Virus record (IMG/VR): IMGVR_UViG_3300006752_000222
Location: 1 to 24,137 of that record
Strand: one strand, 5' to 3'
Source: a virus
Length of the DNA: 24,137 nucleotides
The position numbers were made by a program, and so were the translations under genes. This document shows, in pieces, positions 6,479 to 13,613 of this stretch (position 1 is its first letter; every line of letters starts with the position of its first letter). The notes beneath the pieces were generated by a model. It was not told where the DNA came from and made no database searches. It saw only the letters and a list, made by a program, of their open reading frames with translations.

Positions 6479-6524
6479 GTATAATTATCCAATTCTGGCC
6501 AATAACGGCTAGTTTATTGATATC

Positions 6525-6532
6525 GATAAATA
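6525..6532 (+). promoter_or_regulatory. Late promoter of the gp48-gp53-hub operon (GATAAATA)
   Basis: GATAAATA followed by C matches the T4 late core at 7 of 8 positions. It ends 21 nt before the ATG of gp48, leaving room for the AGGAG at 6544-6548 (5 nt from the ATG). This copy therefore gives a conventional short leader. It overlaps an imperfect palindrome (TTATTGATATCGATAA, 6515-6530). Confidence 0.7.
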
Positions 6533-6553
6533 CATTGTATATCAGGAGACTAT

Positions 6554-7309
6554 ATGGCAAATACAGACTTAGGAAGAAATAAAAATCTAGACATAGATTG
6601 GAGAGCACGGCTTCAGGTTATGCGAGCCAATAAAGAGAGTTTCTTTCCAGATGAAATGGGAGCCAAAGATATTATGAGACCCCTTAAGGCCGACCGCGGA
6701 ATTGTCTTCCAGTATCAACCAAGTATGTTCATAGCCTATAGTGCTACATATGATACACAGCAGTTTCAGGGGACTAATTACCCGTTGCATACTTTTATGA
6801 TGAGTTCTCCTCCTACATTGCCTGTACAGGCACAGTATACAGTAACTACACAAGAAGAAGCAAAATATTTATTAGCAATGATGCATTTCTTAAAATTGTC
6901 AACAAAAGCAAATTTTGGTGAAGCGGCTGTTAGATCTGGAAAGTTTGGTGCTCCGCCTCCTGTTCTAGAATTTAGTTATTTAGGACCACACGGATACGAT
7001 AGAGTACCAGTAGTTGTAAACGATGTCAACTTTATTTACGAAAATAATGTGGATTACATACCAGTAGAACATAATATTATTGAAACTGGGGAAACATTTG
7101 TTAGTGCGTTTAAAACACAAACTACTTCACAATCAGAAGAGGGAGAAAGCACTACAACAAATGATGCTGGGAAGGCCGCTGGAGTAACTTATGTACCGAC
7201 AGATATACAATTCACAGTAACACTGATGCCTCAGTATTCACCTCGAAGACAGAGAAGACTTTTTGATCTTGATCAAATGAGAAAAGGCGGAAATATAGGA
7301 TTTATTTAA
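6554..7309 (+). CDS. 48: Baseplate tail-tube cap/junction protein, gp48-like
   Basis: This 251-residue protein resembles the related gp48/gp54 family of T4-like phages. Features are a central hydrophobic block (YPLHTFMMSSPPTLPVQAQYTVTTQ, about 76-100), a helix EEAKYLLAMMHFLKLSTKANF (about 101-121), a LEFSYLGPHGYDRVPVVVNDVNFIY stretch (about 138-162) and a conserved-looking end, LMPQYSPRRQRRLFDLDQMRKG. In T4, gp48 caps the baseplate and starts the tail tube. T4 gp48 (364) and gp54 (320) are longer, and the sequence alone does not fully separate the two. Adjacency to gp53 and gp5 favours gp48. The start is set by AGGAG 5 nt upstream. The stop shares one base with the gp53 start. Confidence 0.7.
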   Translation: MANTDLGRNKNLDIDWRARLQVMRANKESFFPDEMGAKDIMRPLKADRGIVFQYQPSMFIAYSATYDTQQFQGTNYPLHTFMMSSPPTLPVQAQYTVTTQEEAKYLLAMMHFLKLSTKANFGEAAVRSGKFGAPPPVLEFSYLGPHGYDRVPVVVNDVNFIYENNVDYIPVEHNIIETGETFVSAFKTQTTSQSEEGESTTTNDAGKAAGVTYVPTDIQFTVTLMPQYSPRRQRRLFDLDQMRKGGNIGFI

Positions 7310-7614
7310 TGGCAGTATATAACAAAAACAGTTTTTTAAAAGACGCACAAAATATGTCGTTTTATACAGGTCTGAATTATATGAATTTACCTGCTGTAGA
7401 ATCTTCTGTGAATGATCAAAAATTTTTAATTACTAAAAAATATGCCAATAGGCCTGACTTACTTGCATTTGATAAATTTGGTAGTCCTGAGTTATGGTGG
7501 GTATTAGTACTAAGTAATCCAGAAATAATAAAAGATCCTATACAAGATTTCAAAGAAGGTACAATTATAAGATTAGTTACAAGTAGCCGGGCAAGACAAA
7601 TAGCAGGTAATTAA
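7309..7614 (+). CDS. 53: Baseplate wedge protein gp53
   Basis: This 101-residue protein has the signature core of gp53: KKYANRPDLLAFDKFGSPELWWVLVLSNPEIIKDPI (about 43-78). It ends with a LysM-like strand (KEGTIIRLV). In T4, gp53 joins neighbouring baseplate wedges around the hub. T4 gp53 has 196 residues; this version keeps mainly the conserved C-terminal half, as in many marine relatives. The start overlaps the gp48 stop (TAATG), so translation is coupled. Confidence 0.85.
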   Translation: MAVYNKNSFLKDAQNMSFYTGLNYMNLPAVESSVNDQKFLITKKYANRPDLLAFDKFGSPELWWVLVLSNPEIIKDPIQDFKEGTIIRLVTSSRARQIAGN

Positions 7615-7615
7615 A

Positions 7616-10600
7616 ATGGCAGAAATAAACTCAGAATATTTTGCTAATCCAGATCTATTCAAAAACATACTACCAAAAGAATTGCAAAGCAATATCCTAT
7701 TTAATCCCACAGATGCATATTCTTCATACACTTATCGTTTGACTTTTAGTATGTTGCCATCTACTTTTTATACTGATGGTCTTGTGAATTTAGATTTAAA
7801 ACAAGGTAACAGGATAATTATTGCACAGACAAGTGTTACTAAATTTCAAGTAGATAATTTATCAATTAGTAGTGTTGTACATCCATCGCCTCCTCCGAAC
7901 ATGAAAGGTCATAAAATGTACAATTACATAATGCATTTTGATTTAAAAGAACCATTTGGAATGTCATTTATTGATTTGCTGAATAGATCTAGATTTGAAC
8001 TAAACAAATCTTTAGGCGAAGAGGAACCGCTACCTTTACAAAATATGCCGTACCTCATGGAAATAGAATTGATTGGCCAAGAAGACAAATTAACAGAAGA
8101 TGATAAATTATTTGGCGATATTAACAATGCTGAGTCTTTTTATCACACAGCAATACCAATAAGAATTATAAATTTTGATGTTAATCCAAGTCCAACAGGA
8201 TCTGAGTATAATATTCAAGCAGTTGCAATAGATGAAGTTACGCAAGCCGCAGATGCAAGTGTACAATTAGTCCCGGCCGATATTAAAATTACCTCAGGTG
8301 ACAAAGGCACAGTAAACGAGTTATTTGAAAGTTTTACTAAACAAATGCAGAAACTACAAAAGACGCAGGTTGGGGATATTGAATTAGAAAAAGAAAATCC
8401 AGATATAGGTATAGAAAAAGCCACCTACAAGTTAGATCCAAACGGACTTCCTGGATTAAAAACTATATTTAAAGAACTGAAAATTGACAAAGAATATTTT
8501 GATACAATGCAAAATTTAACACTCACTACCGATCAAGATGGCAATGAAACTATAGGTAGAGTTGAACAGGCCGCAGAATCCGGGCAAGAAGCACCAGCCG
8601 ATGATGGCAAAAAAGCCAAAATTAAAATAGATATCAACAAAGGTACCCCAGTTGATGCTGTAATGTATGGCTTAGCCTCAATGAATTTTGAATATGCAAA
8701 AACCAATCATAGGTATGATATGTCTGAAGGTGACGCACAATTGGACAAAGAAAAACTCGATGATGATAAAACACAGTATATTACACCATCTATTCGTAAA
8801 GAATACAAGTGGCAAAAATATGATGACAAATACTTGTATACATCGACTGGAAAACCAGCAATGGAATTCATTTATGTACTCACTGGTAAACTAGATTCAT
8901 CATCTGTGATAGATGCAAAAGAATTAACAATAGATACCAATTCAACAAAAGGTAGCAAAACAAACAACGTAAAATTAATCGAAGCCGCAAAAAACAGAAG
9001 TGTAAATAAACTTTATGCTTATATGTACACTGGCATTAATGATCAAATATTTGATGTTGATTTAAAAATAGAAAATGGTATAAGATATTTAGTACCAGTT
9101 GCAGGTGGGCAACAATCCAATTACACACAGTCACCAGCCGCACAAATAAGTTCAGCAGGTACTGAAAAACTTAACGATTTTAATACTAAAGTCAAACCAA
9201 ATACATTAGATCAAATTCTTCAAAAGTTTGAAGACCTTGTCACAGATGCAAAAAATTTAGTTACAACATTAGCAAAGTTACCTATAACACTCACAGAAGA
9301 TTTAGCCGCGGTGGCAACTGGACTTAGTCCAGTTGGTATTACTAAACCAAATTCTAAAAATATCAGAAAACTCAATTTAAAGTTGCCCAGTTCTCCGATT
9401 GCAATATTACAAAAAACCAAAACTATTAAAGAGTTGACCTCAGATTTAGATACAATCACAAACAGAATATCAACTTTGCAGTCTGATGTGGAAGACATTA
9501 TATCAAATGAAATAAGCACACAAATAGCAAAACTTACAGCAAAGGCTTTTACTCCGTTTGCAGTAATAGATAGTGCTTTTAACAAAATTGCAGAAGGTGT
9601 CAATGGCTTTATTGGTGAAATAGAAAGTGCAGTAGGCGATTTGGGTCTAGACCAATTTGGCATAGACACTGGCGGATTATTAGATGAAGCCAAAGAAAAA
9701 ATGGAACAATTTACCAAAGACCTTAATTCCGTTACAACTCCTCCAGGATTCTCCACCGGAGGAGGCCCTGGCACTATTACAAACTCTGTGGTAGAAAATT
9801 TTAAATCTGTATATATGGAAGAATTTGCATTCGATCAAACATCATATGGTTCTGAAAACAGACATGGCGAGGAGCGACCTTTCGGTGAATATGATCCAAA
9901 AATAACATCACTAATAGGTCCAAACTCTAAATTTGCAAATAAAAGTATTTTTACAACGGCTTTGTCAAATAGTACATTAGGTGCACCATACTTAATACAA
10001 ATGGAATTAACTATCAAAGGAGACCCTTATTGGCTTGGCAAAGAAGCACCAAAAGTAAACAATGTATTTATTCACCAGCCGGGCAATGAATTTTTAGGTT
10101 CACTGGAAACAGATATAGGTGCAGTACGTGAACAGTCTGTAAAAGAAAATATTGCACCATATGGAATAGGTGAAGTAGGGTTTTTCTTTACATATTTGTT
10201 TCCGAGAGAATACGATACATGGCATGATGATCCAAGTAGGCACACTGGAGAAATAAAAGATCTATCTATGGACGACTCTTTCTCAGGACTGTTTTTCCCT
10301 TATAAAGTACTTCATAACTTTAATGGTGGACAGTTTAGGCAAACTCTACAATGTTATAGAACAATTTATAAAGGACAATTTCCAAAAACTAACAAAGAAC
10401 TCATAGAGGAGCAATTATCAAAAACAGTACCAGCCGCTTTAGAAACAGCATCATCGAATTTACAATTTGATGAAAACGGAAAATTAGTTCTTGACTCAGG
10501 TAATCCTCTAGAGAATGCAATAAACAATTTAACAGTTACTGAATCCGATTTAGCAAATGCAGGGTATGTAAATCCTCTTACAATTGATGGCCTTAATGGC

Positions 10601-10645
10601 ACAGGTGGCGGCGGAAACAACCCCACGTCTAACCCAGGAGGGTAA
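7616..10645 (+). CDS. Large baseplate hub-region structural protein (possible gp27 counterpart)
   Basis: This 1009-residue protein lies between gp53 and gp5, where marine T4-like phages usually have a large virion protein. The N-terminal part (1-230) looks like mixed beta-strands with a DEVTQAADASVQLVPADI segment. Residues about 330-500 include YAYMYTGINDQIFDVDLKI, a pattern I associate with hub-type tail proteins. Residues about 540-700 are helical and partly coiled coil (LDQILQKFEDLVTDAKNLV; LQSDVEDIISNEIS). The C-terminal third is again globular (LTIKGDPYWLG) and ends in a Gly/Asn-rich tail. A role as the gp27-like ring that holds the gp5 spike is an inference from position and partial similarity. 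It starts 1 nt after the gp53 stop. Its last codons contain AGGAGG and the gp5 late promoter. Confidence 0.6.
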   Translation: MAEINSEYFANPDLFKNILPKELQSNILFNPTDAYSSYTYRLTFSMLPSTFYTDGLVNLDLKQGNRIIIAQTSVTKFQVDNLSISSVVHPSPPPNMKGHKMYNYIMHFDLKEPFGMSFIDLLNRSRFELNKSLGEEEPLPLQNMPYLMEIELIGQEDKLTEDDKLFGDINNAESFYHTAIPIRIINFDVNPSPTGSEYNIQAVAIDEVTQAADASVQLVPADIKITSGDKGTVNELFESFTKQMQKLQKTQVGDIELEKENPDIGIEKATYKLDPNGLPGLKTIFKELKIDKEYFDTMQNLTLTTDQDGNETIGRVEQAAESGQEAPADDGKKAKIKIDINKGTPVDAVMYGLASMNFEYAKTNHRYDMSEGDAQLDKEKLDDDKTQYITPSIRKEYKWQKYDDKYLYTSTGKPAMEFIYVLTGKLDSSSVIDAKELTIDTNSTKGSKTNNVKLIEAAKNRSVNKLYAYMYTGINDQIFDVDLKIENGIRYLVPVAGGQQSNYTQSPAAQISSAGTEKLNDFNTKVKPNTLDQILQKFEDLVTDAKNLVTTLAKLPITLTEDLAAVATGLSPVGITKPNSKNIRKLNLKLPSSPIAILQKTKTIKELTSDLDTITNRISTLQSDVEDIISNEISTQIAKLTAKAFTPFAVIDSAFNKIAEGVNGFIGEIESAVGDLGLDQFGIDTGGLLDEAKEKMEQFTKDLNSVTTPPGFSTGGGPGTITNSVVENFKSVYMEEFAFDQTSYGSENRHGEERPFGEYDPKITSLIGPNSKFANKSIFTTALSNSTLGAPYLIQMELTIKGDPYWLGKEAPKVNNVFIHQPGNEFLGSLETDIGAVREQSVKENIAPYGIGEVGFFFTYLFPREYDTWHDDPSRHTGEIKDLSMDDSFSGLFFPYKVLHNFNGGQFRQTLQCYRTIYKGQFPKTNKELIEEQLSKTVPAALETASSNLQFDENGKLVLDSGNPLENAINNLTVTESDLANAGYVNPLTIDGLNGTGGGGNNPTSNPGG

Positions 10646-10651
10646 TAAATA
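10644..10651 (+). promoter_or_regulatory. Late promoter of gp5 (AATAAATA)
   Basis: The motif overlaps the hub-gene stop codon and ends exactly 5 nt before the gp5 ATG at 10657, so the expected start of transcription is the ATG itself. A good AGGAGG at 10636-10641 lies 15 nt from the ATG, too far for usual Shine-Dalgarno spacing. It would only be present on read-through transcripts. Confidence 0.5.
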
Positions 10652-10656
10652 GACAT

Positions 10657-12267
10657 ATGATACCAAACCGCATAAAAGAAAAAATCACAGCCAATGCAAG
10701 TAAAGGTTCGTCGCTGTATTTTGGCACAGTAATTAGTGCAGACGATCCTTCTAGAAATGGAATACTATTAGTGCATATACCAGAATTGACAGGCACAAAC
10801 ACAAGTACTAGTGCGTTATTTGATTGTATATGGACATCACCATTTGCTGGTGCAACACCGCAGAGAGGCACAGGTGATAAAAATGCACCTGACGTTGCAC
10901 AAACCAGTTATGGAATGTGGATGAGACCACCTGATAATGGTAATCAAGTTGTAGTAGGTTTTTATGAATTTGAAGGTCAACTCTCTGGAATAATTTTAGG
11001 GTGCTTATTTCAAACAAATAGAAATTTTATGGTACCAGGTATTCCAGCAGGAAAATCCATAGGTGGAGTAACACCTGTTAACGAAGCAAACATGTCTGCA
11101 AATATCAAGGACCATAATGTGGAATACAGTGGTACTGTTAAAAATGTCAAAGTAAAAGCAGATGACAGGTCGATGCACGAATTAGAAAGTGTTATTTTTT
11201 CACAAGGACTAATAGATGATTTTATAAGAGGGCAAAGTACTAGTGGTGCTAGGCGAGAAGGCGCAAGTGAAGTTTATGGTATATTAACGCCAGGTCCCAA
11301 GAATCCTAAAGATCCAGGACTAAGACATGCAGGACATCAATTTGTAATGGATGATAGTAACGATAATCCATTTATAAGAATACGAACTGGTGGCGGAAAT
11401 CAAATAGTACTCAATGACGCAGAAAATTTAATATACATATCTAATAAGTCAGGTACGGGGCATATAGAAATAGATGCAGATGGTAACATAGATATATACG
11501 GCACAGGTAGTTATAATGTTAGAACTTCAGGTGACATGAATTTAAGGGCAGACAAAGATGTCAATATTGAAGCAGGTCAAAATGTTAATATCAAAGCCGC
11601 AAATAATTATCCACATCCAAACGATCCTAACGAAACAGAAAAAGGTATTGTAGATGTAGAAGAATTAGCATACTTAAATCCACAATACCAAGACGTGTTA
11701 ACCAACGGTAGTGTAAACATAGAAGGTGTAAAAGATATTAACATGTATTCTAATGCTATCAGCATAGAAGCAAGACCAAGGCTGTTTACAGTAGACGGCA
11801 AAACTGTTCCTGGTAGTTTACAATTATTTGGTGATAACAAGGTACATATGGCAGGAACACAAGTAGAAATAGCCGCACCAGCATCTGTAAACAATCCGCC
11901 ATCCGAACCTACATTACATATCAAGTCAATGGGCGATTTAGATTTATTTTCAACAACCCATACACACATAATGGGTTTAACAAAAACTTATATAAATGCA
12001 GGTGACACAGTTGATATTCAAACAACTGTATTACCGTCAATACCGCCTTTGCCTATTGTACCTAACATGAGCGGAATCGATACACAAAAGACAACAAACA
12101 CTTTGTTGTCATTTGAATTGGCAGGAATTTTAAGCGGCAGTTATCCTAAACGTGCAGAACAAGGAAAAAGTCCTTTAACTCCATTGCTATTATTTGACAA
12201 AAAAATTAATACTATTATTACAAGGTGGCCTGGCATAGAACCAAGTCCTTCAAGGACAAACAAATAA
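10657..12267 (+). CDS. 5: gp5 baseplate central spike, without lysozyme domain
   Basis: This 536-residue protein has the N-terminal OB-fold of gp5 (residues about 18-125: YFGTVISADDPSRNGILLVHI ... MWMRPPDNGNQVVVGFYEFEGQLSGIILG). From about 225 to 310 come strands typical of the needle-shaped beta-helix (GHQFVMDDSND, IRIRTGGGNQIVLND, GHIEIDADGNIDIYG, DMNLRADKDVNIEAGQNVNI). A further region of about 200 residues continues to the end. T4 gp5 (575) carries a lysozyme domain between the OB-fold and the needle. Here that interval (about 125-225) has no lysozyme-like sequence. The protein would pierce the outer membrane without an intrinsic cell-wall hydrolase. Its TAA shares one base with the next gene, whose product is lysozyme-like. 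Confidence 0.88.
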   Translation: MIPNRIKEKITANASKGSSLYFGTVISADDPSRNGILLVHIPELTGTNTSTSALFDCIWTSPFAGATPQRGTGDKNAPDVAQTSYGMWMRPPDNGNQVVVGFYEFEGQLSGIILGCLFQTNRNFMVPGIPAGKSIGGVTPVNEANMSANIKDHNVEYSGTVKNVKVKADDRSMHELESVIFSQGLIDDFIRGQSTSGARREGASEVYGILTPGPKNPKDPGLRHAGHQFVMDDSNDNPFIRIRTGGGNQIVLNDAENLIYISNKSGTGHIEIDADGNIDIYGTGSYNVRTSGDMNLRADKDVNIEAGQNVNIKAANNYPHPNDPNETEKGIVDVEELAYLNPQYQDVLTNGSVNIEGVKDINMYSNAISIEARPRLFTVDGKTVPGSLQLFGDNKVHMAGTQVEIAAPASVNNPPSEPTLHIKSMGDLDLFSTTHTHIMGLTKTYINAGDTVDIQTTVLPSIPPLPIVPNMSGIDTQKTTNTLLSFELAGILSGSYPKRAEQGKSPLTPLLLFDKKINTIITRWPGIEPSPSRTNK

Positions 12268-13085
12268 TGTCGTATATTGATGATTTAAAAGTAGGGCAAT
12301 TAGATCCATCGGATAATGTACCGTTAAATTACTGTGAGCCAAATGGTTTTTATGTAGGTGCTTATTTTGAAGGCACAGATTATATTTCTGGTGTATACAC
12401 TAGAGGAAATAAAATAGCACCCAAGTTTATTTTGCCTAATTTAGCAAATAAAAATCAACTAATTGAACAGGCAAGAGATTTAATATTGCGTAATTATAAA
12501 ACATATCTTGTACCAACAGAAGTACACAACGATACATACATTGGTATATCCCATAAATTAAGTACTATGGAAATATCAAATAAAATGATAGCATTTAATG
12601 ATAATAGCAAACTAGAATTAAATCATCCTGATGTAGCAAAAATTATTAGAAACAATCATGCTTATTTACAAGGAGCAAGTATTGTTAAAAATGGCACAAT
12701 GGATTATAATTTAGCAATGAATTCAATTGCTGTATATGACGAAGTAAATAATTTTTATGTTTACAGTTTGATAAATGGTGCAAAACCAGAATTTATTAAT
12801 AAGTTGCTAGGTATAGACATTACTATTGCATTTAGTGTTGTAGTAGATAAAGTCAAAGTGCCATTAAACACAAATCAAATAGTTGCATTAATATCTTTAG
12901 CATATGGCATAGGTATGAAAAAATTTACAACTAGCCGGCTATTAAGATTACTCAATAGTGGAAACTATAATTGTGCTACATACTTTATGGAGTTTACAGA
13001 AATACCTATTAAAAAAGGTGTTGGAGTCAGCACAATGTTATATAATCAACGTGTAGCCGAAGCAAACCTATTTAGTAGTATTTAA
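12267..13085 (+). CDS. Lysozyme-like (GH24 fold) protein, apparently catalytically degenerate
   Basis: The ATG at 12267 overlaps the gp5 stop (TAATG) and is preferred to an in-frame ATG at 12225 that would lie inside gp5. The product has 272 residues. The C-terminal part (about 180-270) follows the T4-lysozyme/GH24 pattern closely: VPLNTNQIVALISLAYGIGMKKFTTSRLLRLLNSGNYNCA, then QRVAEANLF for the family's RR.AE..LF end. Upstream, AVYDEVNNFYVYSLINGAK (155-173) sits where the catalytic lobe 'AYxDxxGxwTIGYGHT' should be, but no Glu is at the expected position nine residues earlier and no Thr follows. I therefore infer loss of the Glu/Asp/Thr catalytic set. The first 120 residues are unrecognised. 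Coupling to gp5 suggests a detached hub lysozyme turned structural. A divergent active enzyme remains possible. Confidence 0.6.
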   Translation: MSYIDDLKVGQLDPSDNVPLNYCEPNGFYVGAYFEGTDYISGVYTRGNKIAPKFILPNLANKNQLIEQARDLILRNYKTYLVPTEVHNDTYIGISHKLSTMEISNKMIAFNDNSKLELNHPDVAKIIRNNHAYLQGASIVKNGTMDYNLAMNSIAVYDEVNNFYVYSLINGAKPEFINKLLGIDITIAFSVVVDKVKVPLNTNQIVALISLAYGIGMKKFTTSRLLRLLNSGNYNCATYFMEFTEIPIKKGVGVSTMLYNQRVAEANLFSSI

Positions 13086-13274
13086 TTGTCTTTGTAAATC
13101 AGAAATTTTTACATACGCTCTGTATTTTGCATCTTGTTCTTCAGCGACACTATTTTTAAGCATTTTAATTTCTTCTCTAAGAGCATTACACTCGTTGTTT
13201 TTCTCAACGAGCATAGTTCTTAAATCTTCTTCTAACGTGTTGTTTGTAAATTTTTTTGTTAATTGATCGGTCAT
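13068..13274 (-). CDS. Small coiled-coil protein, unknown function
   Basis: This 68-residue, highly charged protein has heptad-like spacing through most of its length (LEEDLRTMLVEKNNECNALREEIKMLKNSV ... VKISDLQRQL), so it is probably a coiled coil that forms dimers or oligomers. No family is recognised. Its ATG shares a base with the stop of the upstream gene (TAATG), which supports it being real. Its 3' end overlaps the convergent lysozyme-like gene by 18 nt. It is the last gene of the minus-strand cassette. Confidence 0.6.
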   Translation of the reverse strand: MTDQLTKKFTNNTLEEDLRTMLVEKNNECNALREEIKMLKNSVAEEQDAKYRAYVKISDLQRQLNTTK

Positions 13275-13537
13275 TATTTTACTGTAATTACACGTTTCAT
13301 GTCATCCAGTTCGGGGATAACATCCACGTTTCTTGCAATATAATCTCTTATAAAGACTAAGGCATATTTTTTAGTTTTAGCATTATAAAATCCTAAACTA
13401 TCAAATTTGCCTCTTTTATCTCTTTGTATCATAGAGTGAATTACCGTTTTGCCACTTGCTGAATTTATGTGGCCGGCTTTCTCCTCTAGGTCTTTAAAGG
13501 TAGATACTATCTTCTTAATAATTTTATCAGTTTTCAT
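13274..13537 (-). CDS. Small basic protein, unknown function
   Basis: This 87-residue protein is rich in Lys and Arg (KTDKIIKKIVSTFKDLEEKAG ... MIQRDKRGKFDSLGFYNAKTKKYALVFIRDYIARN), with an N-terminal helix and a beta-like middle. I do not recognise it. The basic charge would suit nucleic-acid or membrane-surface binding, but this is only an inference. AGGACC lies 4 nt before the ATG as a ribosome-binding site, and the stop is coupled to the next small gene. It lies 76 nt downstream of the TonB-dependent receptor gene on the same strand. Confidence 0.6.
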   Translation of the reverse strand: MKTDKIIKKIVSTFKDLEEKAGHINSASGKTVIHSMIQRDKRGKFDSLGFYNAKTKKYALVFIRDYIARNVDVIPELDDMKRVITVK

Positions 13538-13613
13538 TTTGGTCCTATGTTGTTAAATGATACACTTGTATTTACTATTAAACTTGCTTTATGAAATCAA
13601 AATATGATATTTT

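Noticed and set aside
9220-9774. 184-codon minus-strand open frame inside the hub gene
   Set aside because: It is antisense to the well-supported hub protein, has biased Ser/Val/Leu composition typical of a shadow frame, and has no regulatory signals.
12225-12266. Upstream in-frame ATG for the lysozyme-like gene
   Set aside because: It would overlap gp5 by 43 nt. The ATG at 12267 forms the TAATG coupling used repeatedly in this genome.
13597-13613. AT-only palindrome (AAAATATCATATTTT) after the receptor gene, considered as a terminator
   Set aside because: It has no G-C pairs in the stem and no T-run on the minus strand; too weak to call.
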